Source: Omphiscola glabra
Lineage: Eukaryota; Mollusca; Gastropoda; Lymnaeidae
NCBI GenBank assembly: GCA_964017045.1
Contig: OZ024806.1
Coordinates: forward strand, 4,608,488 to 4,672,487
Direction: 5' to 3'
DNA: 64,000 bases
Each line of letters opens with the position of its first letter. Position 1 is the stretch's first letter. The notes under the pieces are model-generated. The model had not been told where the DNA came from. It saw nothing but the letters and a program-made list of their open reading frames with translations, and did no database searches. Below, one piece after another: positions 23,862-34,984 of the stretch. The position numbers and the translations under genes were made by a program.

Positions 23862-25432
23862 CTAAAAGCTACGATATGATGTCATAGTGCCACCTTCTAA
23901 AGCCACGATATGATGTCATAGTGCCACCTTCTGAAAGCCACGATATGATGTCATAGTGCCACCTTATGAAAGCCCCGTTATGATGTCATAGTGCCACCTT
24001 CTGAAAGCCCCGTTATGATGTCATAGTGCCACCTTCTGAAAGCCACGATATGAGGTCATAGTGCCACCTTCTTAAAGCCAAGTTATGATGTCATAGTGAC
24101 ACCTTCTGAAAGCCCCGTTATGATGTCATAGTGCCACCTTATGAAAGCCACGATATGATGTCATAGTGCCACCTTCTGAAAGCCACGATATGATGTCATA
24201 GTTTCACCTTCCGAAAGCCACGATATGATGTCATAGTGTCACCTTCTGAAAGCCACGATATGATGTCATAGTGCCACCTTCTGAAAGCCACGATATGATG
24301 TCATAGTGCCACCTTCTGAAAGCCACGATATGATGTCATAGTGTCACCTTCTGAAAGCCACGATATGATGTCATAGTGTCACCTTCTGAAAGCCACGATA
24401 TGATTTCATAGTGCCACCTTATGAAAGCCACGATATGATGTCATAGTGCCACCTTCTGAAAGCCACGATATGATGTCATAGTGCCACCTTCTGAAAGCCA
24501 CGATATGATGTCATAGTGCCACCTTCTGAAAGCCACGATATGATGTCATAGTGTCACCTTCTGAAAGCCACGATATGATGTCATAGTGCCACCTTCTGAA
24601 TGCCACGATATGATGTCATAGTGCCACCTTCTGAAAGCCACGATATGATGTCATAGTGCCACCTTCTGAAAGCCACGATATGATGTCATAGTGTCACCTT
24701 CTGAAAGCCACGATATGATGTCATAGTGCCACCTTCTGAAAGCCACGATATGATGTCATAGTGCAACCTTCTGAAAGCCACGATATGATGTCATAGTGCC
24801 ACCTTCTGAAAGCCACGATATGATGTCAGAGTGTCACCTTCTGAAAGCCCCGTTATGATGTCATAGTGCCACCTTCTGAAAGCCACGATATGATGTCATA
24901 GTGCCACCTTCTGAAAGCCACGCTATGATGTCATAGTGCCACCTTCTGAAAGCCACGGTCTGATGTCATATTGCCACCTTCTGAAAGTCACGATATGATG
25001 TCATAGTGTCACCTTCTGAAAGCCACGATATGATGTCATAGTGCCACCTTCTGAAAGCCACGATATGATGTCATAGTGCCACCTTCTGAAAGCCACGATA
25101 TGATGTCATAGTGCCACCTTCTGAAAGCCCCGTTATGATGTCAGAGTGTCACCTTCTAAAAGCCCCGTTATGATGTCATAGTGCCACCTTCTGAAAGCCA
25201 CGATATGATGTCATAGTGCCACCTTCTGAATGCCACGATATGATGTCATAGTGCCACCTTCTGAAAGCCACGGTATGATGTCATATTGCCACCTTCTGAA
25301 AGTCACGGTATGATGTCATAGTGCCACCTTCTGAAAGTCACGGTATGATGTCACATTGCCACCTTCTGAAAGTCACGGTATGATGTCATAGTGCCACCTT
25401 CTGAAAGCCACGGTATGATGTCATATTGCCAC
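23862..25432. repeat. 35-bp minisatellite, about 45 copies
   Basis: Units share CTGAAAGCCACGATATGATG and TCATAGTGCCACCTT. Variants (CCCGTTATG, GTGTCACC, CACGGTATG with ATTGCC) are clustered, with the GGTATG form confined to the last fifth. Every unit presents a TGATGTCA core, a near match to the ATF/CREB site TGACGTCA. Confidence 0.96.
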
Positions 25433-25801
25433 CTATCACGACATTTGGATCTTCATAGAAGTTGGGGGGGCTTTCTTGAAGACGATATTTAAAAATAATT
25501 TTCATCAGTGGGGAAGACAACCTTCAGAGTTAATTATTAATGTGTGACAAGATAATCATGAAAAATTGTAAGTAAAATTATCAATGCTCTAAATGAAAAA
25601 ATGGCATTGTTTACCAAATAAAACTATTTTTATCGAAGTCATGTACATTCTGCATTTAAAAATTGTGTGAAAAGATTGTTGTTTCCTCCCCCCTCCCCCC
25701 GACACACACACCTTTTTCCCATTAAGTGTAATCCATAAAGTCGATTTCCTCAAACAAGTTTCATATTGAACTATAACTTGGAATAACAAGAAGACATCTC
25801 C
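25433..25801. other. Spacer downstream of the candidate minus-strand gene end
   Basis: Single-copy DNA with a purine/pyrimidine-biased CCCTCCCCCC patch near 25690. Nothing else recognised. Confidence 0.4.
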
Positions 25802-25807
25802 TTTATT
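25802..25807 (-). promoter_or_regulatory. AATAAA polyadenylation signal
   Basis: Minus-strand AATAAA about 30 bp after the stop of the candidate terminal exon 25836-25987. Confidence 0.5.
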
Positions 25808-25835
25808 GACCCACCAAAAAGCCCGTAGAGTTGGA

Positions 25836-25987
25836 TCACGTGGCTTCCACAAATAAATATTGTTTTCCAGCTTTCTCTACTGCCGTCATCAATCTCTGGC
25901 CAACTTGTGCAGCTATGTCGGTGCCTTTCTTTATTGTAGAGAACGATATCAAACTCTCCTGGGGCTTAAGGAACGTGAAATGAAAAG
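25836..25987 (-). CDS. Candidate 3'-terminal coding exon, unknown protein
   Basis: On the minus strand a good acceptor (CATATTTTTCAG) ends at 25988 and opens a frame, entered in phase 1, of 49 codons to TGA at 25836-25838. It reads FHFTFLKPQESLISFSTIKK and then TDIAAQVGQRLMTAVEKAG and QYLFVEAT. An AATAAA polyadenylation signal lies about 30 bp after the stop (25802-25807). Acceptor, protein-like frame, stop and polyA signal occur in the correct order and spacing, which is why I call it despite its length. The family is not recognised. Earlier exons should lie at higher coordinates, but I cannot identify them among the repeats there. Confidence 0.5.
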
Positions 25988-26664
25988 CTGAAAAATATGA
26001 AACATTTAAACTTGGTGAAAATTTGTTGGACTGAATTTACCTCCAATAGACTAAATTTCCCACCAATGGACTAATAGTGAAAGGGCAAAAGAGGAGGGGT
26101 CTCCAAACTTGGACTGAGATAGTAAAAAGACTTTGAGAATAGTTCCTCTAAATAAAACTGTCGATTATAAAATAACACATATTTTATCGCAGAGAGTAGA
26201 TAACACCAAATATCTCCAACTACGTCACTACTTTCATTTGTGGCGTTAACTACATTTTTTGCGTGGCTGACCTAAAGTTTGAAGATTTCATATAAAGTGA
26301 TCAGTTTTTATAGTTATAATGTTTATGTATGTTGTTTAAAATGGAAATCAACTAAGGTTCTGAAATGTTAGAAAGTCGAACTATTCAAAAATAAACCCTA
26401 ACCGCCAAAACACAGACACGAAATAAATGTGTTTTATTTATTATTGTCTCGTTTATTGAGTGGTACTCATTGTACCAGATCATTCAGGAATGTCACAACA
26501 CTGTCAATGTTATAATTACTTCAACTTAGCAGTGCGTAATTGTGTGGTCAGCTGTTTGAAGTTTCTATGGCTATTTAGAGATTAACTGGTCAAATCTTGA
26601 ACTCTTAGGATCAAAAAAGTTTTAGATGTAATTTTCTTTATAACTATGATTTTATATTGTATGA
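25988..26664. other. AT-rich spacer, probably intron of the minus-strand candidate
   Basis: No exon could be supported on either strand. A short duplication (CCAATAGACTAAATTTCC and CCAATGGACTAATAG) lies at 26043-26075. Confidence 0.35.
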
Positions 26665-26900
26665 GAGACAAGATCAAAAATGGTCATATTTGAACCAAGA
26701 CAAAAGTCAGGAATGGTCATATTTGAACCAAGACAAAAGTCAGGAATGGTCATATTTGAACCAAGACAAGATCAGGAATGGTCATATTTGAACCAAGACA
26801 AGATCAGGAATGGTCATATTTGAACCAAGACAAGATCAGGAATGGTCATATTTGAACCAAGACAAGATCAGGAATGGTCATATTTGAACCAAGACAAAAG
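26665..26900. repeat. 32-bp minisatellite, about 7 copies
   Basis: Units share GGAATGGTCATATTTGAACC and AAGACAAGATCA or AAGACAAAAGTCA. Nearly identical copies. Confidence 0.94.
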
Positions 26901-27234
26901 TGTACAATTATAAAATATTCAACACAAGCCATCTAAAGTATTTCTCTAGCGTAGAATTCAGCGATCAATGAACTCCTGTAATGACAATATTGACTTAATT
27001 AGTGATCATTAAATTTGCTATCCGCTGGAGTAAGTAAAGGAAGCAATTAAATTTACGAGTTAAAGAAATAGAAAACATTGGATTAAATCTTAAGGTTACG
27101 TTTGGAACAGTAACCTTTATTTTACTGCTTAATATTTCTGGACATTTTGAAATTTTAAATTAGATAAAATGTTGGGCACCAAAATCGGTAAGTGCTTTGG
27201 GCATCTTAGGGTCTTAAAAAGGAAATTTAGCACG

Positions 27235-27460
27235 GACACTTAGAAAGAATGCCAAATGACAGAGGAGTGAAGATGGTGCATCACCAAAACCCCAGAGGAA
27301 AACTGCTCAAAGTCAGACCTAGGCTCAGATGGATGGATGATGTATGAAAAGATCTACAGCTGGGAACCAAAGGATGGAAAAGAAAGACATTAAATGGGTC
27401 TGAGTGGAAGGAAGTGGTGAGGCAGTCCGAAGCCCTACGTGGGCTGTAGTGCCACAGGGA
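27235..27460 (+). mobile_element. Non-LTR retrotransposon C-terminal fragment
   Basis: The plus strand translates as GHLERMPNDRGVKMVHHQNP, then RPRLRWMDDV, a one-base frameshift, and LGTKGWKRKTLNGSEWKEVV. This is the characteristic tail following the reverse transcriptase domain of RTE/jockey-type non-LTR elements (G-H-x-x-R-M and G-R-P-R-x-R-W-x-D motifs). Only this last stretch is present: a 5'-truncated dead copy, as usual for non-LTR insertions. Its last codons run directly into the 69-bp minisatellite. Confidence 0.8.
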
Positions 27461-28432
27461 TGGGTGGTCTGAGTGGAAGGAAGTGGTGAGGCAGTCCGAA
27501 GCCCTACGTGGGCTGTAGCGCCACAGGAATGGGTGGTCTGAGTGGAAGGAAGTGGTGAGGCAGTCCGAAGCCCTACGTGGGCTGTAGCGCCACAGGGATG
27601 GATGGTCTGAGTGGAAGGGAGTGGTGAGGCAGTCCGAAGCCCTAAGTGGGCTGTAGCGCCACAGTGATGGATGGTCTGAGTGGAAGGAATTGGTGAGGCA
27701 GTCCGAAGCCCTAAGTGGGCTGTAGCGCCACAGGGATGGATGGTCTGAGTGGAAGGAAGTGGTGAGGCAGTCCGAAGCCCTACGTGGGCTGTAGCGCCAC
27801 AGGGATGGATGGTCTGAGTGGAAGGAAGAGGTGAGGCAGTCCGAAGCCCTACGTGGGCTGTAGCGCCACAGGGATGGATGGTCTGAGTGGAAGGAAGAGG
27901 TGAGGCAGTCCGAAGCCCTAAGTGGGCTGTAGCGCCACAGGGATGGGTGGTCTGAGTGGAAGGAAGTAGTGAGGCAGTCCGAAGCCCTACGTGGGCTGTA
28001 ACGCCACAGGGATGGGTGGTCTGAGTGGAAGGAAGTGGTGAGGCAGTCCGAAGCCCTACATGGGCTGTAGCGCCACAGGGATGGGTGGTCTGAGTGGAAG
28101 GAAGTAGTGAGGCAGTCCGAAGCCCTACGTGGGCTGTAGCGCCACAGGGATGGGTGGTCTGAGTGGAAGGAAGTGGTGAGGCAGTCCGAAGCCCTACGTG
28201 GGCTGTAGCGCCACAGGGATGGATGGTCTGAGTGGAAGGAAGTGGTGAGGCAGTCCGAAGCCCTACGTGGGCTGTAGCGCCACAGGGATGGGTGGTCTGA
28301 GTGGAAGGAAGTGGTGAGGCAGTCCGAAGCCCTACGTGGGCTGTAGCGCCACAGTGATGGGTGGTCTGAGTGGAAGGAAGTGGTGAGGCAATCCGAAGCC
28401 CTACATGGGCTGTAGCGCCACATGGATGGATG
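27411..28432. repeat. 69-bp minisatellite derived from a non-LTR tail, about 15 copies
   Basis: Each unit repeats the retroelement end (plus-strand codons GSEWKEVVRQSEALRGL followed by TAG and CGCCACAGGGATGG). The 69-bp length equals 23 codons, so the minus strand is open for 380 codons (WRYSPRRASDCLTTSFHSD repeating). That frame is antisense to the element and not a gene. Variation is low, suggesting a young expansion. Confidence 0.93.
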
Positions 28433-28767
28433 AATGTAATATTCGAAATTCGATTAACATAATAAAATGCAACATTCTTTGCGCTTTAATCGTAATTTTA
28501 ATTGAAAGAATTGTTTTGAAATTCAGTTAACTTTCAAGACATGTATACTATTAAGTAAAACAGGACGGCTATTTAAACAGACGTTGTATACACCATTTCG
28601 ATACAAAGTATTCAATAAGTGTCTCACCCAACAATGCATACAGATTGTATTCCTACTTTAAACAAGACCATGTTCCCAGTTTTTCATTTCAACAAGTAAG
28701 GTTTCTTTTAATTTTTATTTTTTTTAAATTCATTTAAATGTAGAGAAGGTTGCTGGGGTGTTAGGCA
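28433..28767. other. AT-rich spacer
   Basis: No supported feature. Confidence 0.45.
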
Positions 28768-28862
28768 GATGTCAGGGGGATTCATGAAGATATCAGGGGG
28801 AGTAAGGAAGATATCAGGGGGTGTAAGGAAGATATCAGGGGGTGTAAGGAAGATATCAGGGA
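28768..28862. repeat. 20-bp minisatellite, about 5 copies
   Basis: Unit close to GGGTGTAAGGAAGATATCAG; the first copies have ATTCATGAAG and GAGTAAGG. Confidence 0.9.
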
Positions 28863-30033
28863 GTCCTCATACATAAAAATAAATTATAACATTTTATAAA
28901 AATTTTGAGAAATTCCTTACGGTAACTTTAATTTTCGTTTAAAGTAAATTTGTCCATCACTTAGTCTCATACAGAAAGTTCCCTTATATAAATACTCATT
29001 TAAAAGAAAAATATAGTCAGCCAAGTGTTTCTACTGATTTCTGACAATTTCTTTAAAAGCCGCCTTTAACTTCGTCTATGTTTCTGAGTTTATTTTCTTA
29101 TGTTAACAGGAGTTTCACATCAAAGTACAGATTTTTACAAATGATAATCTCGTCGAATGGATTGTGCGTAATTGTTTGACTTTGATTGACGTTTCCGATA
29201 GCTGTAAAGGGTTAATTTTTTGTCCATTTTCAATACCTCGAATAAAGTGCTTGATCCCTTAATCATGATACAGACGGCCTACTAGAGAATTATTCTATGA
29301 AACAGTGAAACACGAACACTATTGTGTTGGCTTATAACTTAAGGCGACCAAATGCCTCATTAAACCAAATTGAAATTTTAAAAAAAAATAATTAAATATT
29401 GCTAAAGTTTCATTATTCTCTTTCTTTACATTTTTGTCCAAACAAATGTGAAATTTGGTGAGATTGTTATAATTTTATTTCGTATGTAACAATTCCCCAA
29501 GATTTTCTTTTTATGATAACATTTATTTTCATGATAATAATAAATCAAAATAAATGTCAAGAATAAACTTTTTTAAAAATATAATAATAACATTAGTGTT
29601 ACGTAGACGACGTGTATTCACGTCATGAACTCTAGCAGACAACAAGCTCGATACCGCATTTAGGGAGTGGGTAGCTAAAAATAGTCTCCCTTTGACCTTG
29701 TTGACAACTAAATTAGCATTGTCTGTTTCTTCGAATTTTGTTGAAAAATCTTGAGAAAACTGGAAAAGAAAACAATGCTTAAGGCGGTTCTCGAAACATG
29801 AGTAAAACAGACTATAAGAGGGGACACGGGAGATTTTGGGAGAGGCAGATCATTTATCACAAGATACTTGGAGCGTATGTTATTTTTGCTACGAGTACGA
29901 GCCAGAGCTTTGTTTACTGTGGGTGTGTAGATTTCTTTTCATCATTGTTGTCACGGACATATCGATTGTTTATGTTATGTGTCTGTGTTGATAACTTGAA
30001 CAGTGAGAAATGATGTTTTTCTTTGGGGAATTT
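28863..30033. other. AT-rich spacer, nothing recognised
   Basis: Single-copy AT-rich DNA. Two overlapping frames after 29798 are short and unsupported. Confidence 0.45.
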
Positions 30034-30104
30034 CCCATATATCGCACCAAGATTAATAAGTCACGAATGCGCTATGACGCATTTTCGTTGGTACGATATA
30101 TGGG
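30034..30104. repeat. 71-bp hairpin (inverted repeat)
   Basis: CCCATATATCGCACCAA at the left pairs with TTGGTACGATATATGGG at the right (16 of 17 positions). Inside, CGAATGCG and CGCATTTTCG pair with a 2-base bulge. It may be a foldback mobile element or a structured transcript. Confidence 0.7.
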
Positions 30105-30583
30105 TGAGAAGATTGTTGTACTTCTGATGGACGTCGGGCTGCAATTGTTTTGTTTTTTTAAAGAAACGAGTGCGAAATTTGTCGCCCTGTGTGTTTCACG
30201 TGGAACAGTATTGTTGCTATATAGGTACTTATACGTTGTGTCTCGGCACATCACATGAGTATTGCAAGTTCATTTATTTCAAACCATATTGTGAATCTAT
30301 TATCCGAGAGAAAGAAAACGGAGTTTAGGCTCTGATTTGATAGAGTGTTTTCTGTGGCCATTGGAAGAGGGACCTACCCCTAGATGACCTTCCGCCACAA
30401 TTGTACCCTTTTTGCACATTGTGTTTTATTTATCTTCGTACCGGTACAACCAAACTGTATACTGTAAGTCAATAGTTTTAATTATATTTCTTTTGATTTT
30501 GTTATTCATTATAATTAAGATATTAAAAGGTATAATTGTAATTAGCACTGGTTTGAGTATCGTATTCTTTGTTATTGTCTTTA
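30105..30583. other. AT-rich spacer
   Basis: Probably the 3' flank or remnant of the hAT element at 30584-31473. No terminal inverted repeat was found here. Confidence 0.35.
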
Positions 30584-31473
30584 TCATTTTGTATCGTCTT
30601 TTGTTGTGTACTGTTTCAGAACGAGCCATACACTTAAATAAGAGATTAATTTCTCATATTGATAACAGTACGTAACAAAGGGCTTAACATGGTACAATTG
30701 TTTCTCACCAGGTGGATCCAAGTTAAACAAAAATAAAGTTAACTTCTCATTTTCTATAACATATGTGTTCTTTAAATAATGAGATCTTAAAAATGACAAC
30801 GTGTGTAACATTGGGTCACTTAACTTTGATCGCAAATGGTAACAAAAGTAACCTGATGAAGAGAACACCCGCTCTGACTCCACGCCGATCGGAGGAATAA
30901 GCCTTAGGCTATCACACGCAATTACTAGATATTTTCCTCTTGAACCGCCATTCTCAAATAAAGCCATTTCTATTTTTACCAATGTATCAATGTCTCCATC
31001 AGTTGGTCTGGTAGTATTATCCTGAGCCTCAAGTTTCTTTTGTAGTTCAATTTCTAATTGTCTCTTAAGCGGCAGTGTATCTCCAATTTCGCCATGCTCA
31101 TATCCAAGATGTTCAATTTCGTTGTTCATAGATATTTTCAACGAGGAATCCGCTGTCTGACTAAGCTTTTGAATATCCACGATATGTTGTCGCATCTGAC
31201 AACACAATCTGGCCTCAGAAATTCGCCCAAGTAGTCAGTGGAATGTGCAGACTTTAAATGATTGTGAAGGCCTCAAGTTGTGCCTCCCAATGTTTTAAGT
31301 ATCTTGTTACATCTAGTGCATTTAGCTGAGAAATTGTCCATAGCTTTTAAGAAATAATACCAAACTGATGTCTTTGTTTCCGATAGCTTCGTATGCTTTT
31401 CATGCTTATTTTTTTCAGGGTTCCATATTAACAAAAATTTATTCATTAAATCGAATTGGTTTGACGTGTACAA
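30584..31473 (-). pseudogene. hAT transposase pseudogene, BED finger plus C-terminal dimerisation domain, catalytic core deleted
   Basis: hAT transposases cut and paste DNA using an N-terminal BED zinc finger, a split RNase H-like core and a C-terminal dimerisation domain. Here the minus strand first gives a BED finger (VWYYFLKAMDNFSAKCTRC, then HNHLKSAHS supplying the His pair), interrupted by an in-frame TGA at 31273-31275. About 20 codons later it passes directly into the C-terminal region, with PIGVESERVFSSSGYF, RSKLSDPMLHTLSFLRSHYL, matching the hAT dimerisation signature. The whole DDE core (several hundred residues) is missing, so this is an internally deleted, inactive copy. A possible 5' terminus lies at 32420-32536. 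An expressed host fusion is unlikely given the stop. Confidence 0.8.
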
Positions 31474-31504
31474 CTTTTTAAAAAATGCTTAATATTTTCT
31501 GTAA

Positions 31505-31830
31505 ATGTTTGGCTAAATACGGTAAAGACAAATTGGGACATTCAGTCATGTAAACATTTGACTAAATACGGTAAAGACAAATTGGGACATTCAGTCATGT
31601 AAACATTTGACTAAATACGGTAAAGACAAATCGGGACATTCAGTCATGTAAACATTTGACTAAATACGGTAAAGACAAATTGGGACATTCAGTCATGTAA
31701 ACATTTGACTAAATACGGTAAAGACAAATTGGGACATTCAGTCATGTAAACATTTGACTAAATACGGTAAAGACAAATTGGGACATTCAGTCATGTAAAC
31801 GTTTGGCTAGGTACGGTACAAACAATCTGG
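31505..31830. repeat. 49-bp minisatellite, about 6.5 copies
   Basis: Units share ACATTTGACTAAATACGGTA and AAGACAAATTGGGACATTCA. It lies between the hAT BED exon and the putative hAT terminus, so it may have expanded inside the element. Confidence 0.94.
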
Positions 31831-32419
31831 AACATTTAGCCTGGGATAAAATGGCCCGAAAATTGATGAGATGAATGTAAATTATTAATATTGTTATCAC
31901 AAAATAGAAGTTACATAATTTTTCTGTGTCTTAAACTTAAGAAATTTAAATATCAAAATACAGATTTACTCATATTTTTTAAATATGTAGGTTTTTGGCA
32001 TAATTAAACGAAATCAAGCAATCAAACATTCTGTTATAAAAAGTTGACCCCGTGATTCGAGTGCAACGTGATATTATCTCCACATTATTCCTGTTACAAA
32101 CAAACTCTTAATGGAAGTCAACATTCGATATTCATTCGACTAAAACATTGATTTATTTGTCAATAATATGAAGACATTTACTTAACAATCCCGTACCTTC
32201 ACGTCGCAACTCACTTCTGCACTTACACACTACACACGCATGATCTAAAAACAAAACTAATCACAACGCCATGTTTCTTAATTTAAAAATGGATTAAAGT
32301 ACACCTATCTAGCCCTTCAGACGACTCTCTTTGAACTTGATACACGTGGTGTGAGGTGTTCGCACTTCGCACATCACATAAATGATTGCTATCTCTTGCT
32401 TTAACTACGACATGGAAAC
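31831..32419. other. AT-rich spacer, likely hAT 5' untranslated region
   Basis: No coding frame. Position between transposase and the terminal sequence suggests it belongs to the hAT element; that is inference. Confidence 0.35.
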
Positions 32420-32536
32420 TTCGATATTTCGAATATCCCGGTTTTCATAAATCCAATCCCGGTTTTTTCGAGCATCCGTTATGATCCGGTATTCCGGTAT
32501 TTTCGAGATTCGGGATCCCGGATTGCAACCCCTACC
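32420..32536 (-). mobile_element. Putative hAT terminal region
   Basis: Read on the minus strand from 32536 it starts TAGGGGTTGCAATCCGGGAT and continues through repeated CCGG-containing words (ACCGGAATACCGG, AACCGGGATTGG, CCGGGATATTCG). Short-period CCGG words next to a GGGTTGCAA end are typical of Ac-like hAT subterminal regions. No matching opposite end was found. Confidence 0.5.
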
Positions 32537-32690
32537 TGGAACGTACGTTTTAGTCGTGGGGCAGTCGTGCAAGGAACTTGGTGGAAGAAGGCTGTGTTTG
32601 ATTTCTCTCTGATAGCGAGCAGCGCTGTACATGGCACTAACCCGTATGTGAATTTACATTATATTTTAAAGTTGCATTATTTAGGAAAAT

Positions 32691-33275
32691 GGGTTGATTG
32701 TGAGACGTGAGGCGGAAGATGGGAGACGTGAGGCTGAAGATGGGAGACGTGAGGCTGAAGATGGGAGACGTGAGGCGGAAGATGGCAGACGTGAGGCTGA
32801 AGATGGGAGACGTGAGGCTGAAGATGGGAGACGTGAGGCGGAAGATGGGAGACGTGAGGCGAAAATGGGAGACGTGAGGCGAAAGATGGGAGACGTGAGG
32901 CGGAAGATGAGGACGTGAGGCGGAAGATGGGAGATGTGAGGCGGAAGATGGGAGACGTGAGGCAAAAGATAGGAGACGTGAGGTGGAAGATGGGAGACGT
33001 GAGGCTGAAGATGGGAGAAGTGAGGCCGAAGATGGGAGACGTGAGGCTGAAGATGGGAGAAGTGAGGCTGAAGATGGGAGACGTGAGGCGAAAGATGGGA
33101 GACGTGAGGTGGAAGATGGGAGACGTGAGGCTGAAGATGGGAGACGTGAGGCGAAAGATGGGAGACTTGAGGCCGAAGATAGGAGACGTGAGGCCGAAGA
33201 TGGGAGGCGTGAGGCTGAAGATGGGAGGCGTGGGGCCGAAGATGGGAGGCGTGAGGCCGAAGATGGGAGACGTTA
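32691..33275. repeat. 21-bp minisatellite, about 28 copies
   Basis: Unit GATGGGAGACGTGAGGCTGA(A), with GGCGGAA, GGCCGAA, GGCGAAA forms and CTGAG-to-GAAGTG changes. In-frame 7-residue repeat on several frames; treated as non-coding. Confidence 0.95.
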
Positions 33276-33639
33276 GGCATGAGACGGAAATGCTTTTCTT
33301 TTCTGAAATCCTAATCGCAATTTCATTCATCAAGCATTACTGACCAACCTTGCATTAACATACAAACAGTTTGTAAAATTTGACCAAATATTGCTTGCAA
33401 GCAAATATCAGTAAGGAATTTAGAATATTCGTAAATAATAAGACATTGACACAATTGTGTTAGCCCTACACAACGGGATATCTCTACTTTTTAAAATTCG
33501 TTTTGCTTGCTTGAAACGTGTGTGATCCTACTAAGGAGCAATGAAACACTGATGAGATTGCCATACAACAAACCATGATGAAAACAAAACAAAAATAGCT
33601 TTATAAAGTAGAGAAAGCCTGATGGTCAAATGACATAGA
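33276..33639. other. Unique spacer
   Basis: AT-rich single-copy DNA, nothing recognised. Confidence 0.45.
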
Positions 33640-33985
33640 GTCATTTACAAGCATGACATAGAGTCATTTACAAGCATGACATAGAGTCATTTACAAGCAT
33701 GACAAAGAGTCATTTACAAGCAAGACATTGAGTCATTTACAAGCATGACATAGAGTCATTTACAAGCATGACAAAGAGTCATTTACAAGCATGACAAAGA
33801 GTCATTTACAAGCATGACATAGAGTCATTTACAAGCATGACAAAGAGTCATTTACAAGCAAGACATTGAGTCATTTACAAGCATAACATAGAGTCAATTA
33901 CAAGCATGACATAGAGTCATTTACAAGCATGACATTGAGTCATTTACAAGCATGACATAGAGTCATTTACGAGCTTGACCTAGTA
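33640..33985. repeat. 23-bp minisatellite, about 15 copies
   Basis: Unit pieces CATGACATAGAGTCATTTAC and AAG; a block containing ACAAAGAG, CAAGACATTGAG recurs twice, showing multi-unit duplication. Confidence 0.95.
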
Positions 33986-34202
33986 GCAAAGATTTTTAAA
34001 ATTAGTTTCAGCTACGTATGATTATTTGAAAATTATGTCTGAAGAAACCTTTGCTTGTCCGTAAAAAATGTTCACATGTGTCTGTGTTTCTCGGTATTTG
34101 TCGGTATTTGTCTGTGTTAGTCTGTATTTGTCTTGTTTGTTTGTTTAACGCCAACCCTCCCATTATCACAAGTACAAAATATCCTTCCCATCCAAAAATG
34201 GA

Positions 34203-34328
34203 AATTTGTTTTGATTGCATTGCACGCATTGTTTTGATTGCATTGCACGCATTGTTTTGATTGCATTGCACGCATTGTTTTGATTGCATTGCACGCATTG
34301 TTTTGATTGAATTGCACGCATTGTTTTG
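34203..34328. repeat. 23-bp minisatellite, about 5.5 copies
   Basis: Units share TTGTTTTGATTGCATTGCAC and GCA. Confidence 0.94.
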
Positions 34329-34379
34329 GAAAGTCCCTGAGAATTTCGTGTGCCCCAAAATTGATCAGCAGCAAAGCGC

Positions 34380-34530
34380 TTGGTGAATCACTGTGTGGTC
34401 AGAATAGTTTTTACGTTGTTAAGTGAATCAGTGTATGGTCAGAAAAGCTGTGACGTTCTTGAGTAAATCATCGTATGGTCGGAATAGTTGTTCGATTTCT
34501 GAGTGTATCGCTGTGTGGTCAGAATAGCTG
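34380..34530. repeat. Degenerate 40-bp repeat, about 4 copies
   Basis: Copies share GTGAATCA, TGTGTGGTCAGAATAG and a TACGTTGTT or GACGTTCTT segment. Old and diverged. Confidence 0.75.
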
Positions 34531-34984
34531 CTATGTTCTCGAGTGCAAGTTTGCATTTGGAACAGAGTATGAATGTGTTCGAACTGAGTTCCCGGCTTTT
34601 CATGGATAATCATAATCTCTGTAGCAGACTTGTCAGGTTTGTTGCCTCGATCTCTGCCATTGTACAAGATGGTGGATAAGATGGCGGATACGCGGTTTCC
34701 AATATGGTGGATGTGAATTTGGTTCAAGCTCACGGCTTACAATGCCATTTAACCAGAATCACGATAAAACAAGATTATCTGTCCAAAAGAACATATTTCA
34801 CATTTATCACGCCTTGAATTCCAAAGAAAACATTTAAAAAACTCAAAACTATTCCAAAAGCTGAAAAAAAATTATCGCAGATTCAATCGACTCGCCTGCA
34901 GAGTGGAGCCACGGTATTAATCTCATCATCATTTTTAAAGTTAAAGTAAACAACCCTAAACACAAAGGCTCGCACCCACACATT
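34531..34984. other. Unique spacer
   Basis: Contains a cluster of ATGGTGGATAAGATGGCGGA words near 34670-34710. No supported gene. Confidence 0.4.

Noticed and set aside
27281..28423. 380-codon minus-strand frame
   Set aside because: Antisense of a 69-bp repeat derived from a non-LTR element; open because the period is 23 codons.
29798..30258. Two overlapping plus-strand frames (71 and 82 codons)
   Set aside because: Low-complexity aromatic composition, no homology, and one spans the 71-bp hairpin.
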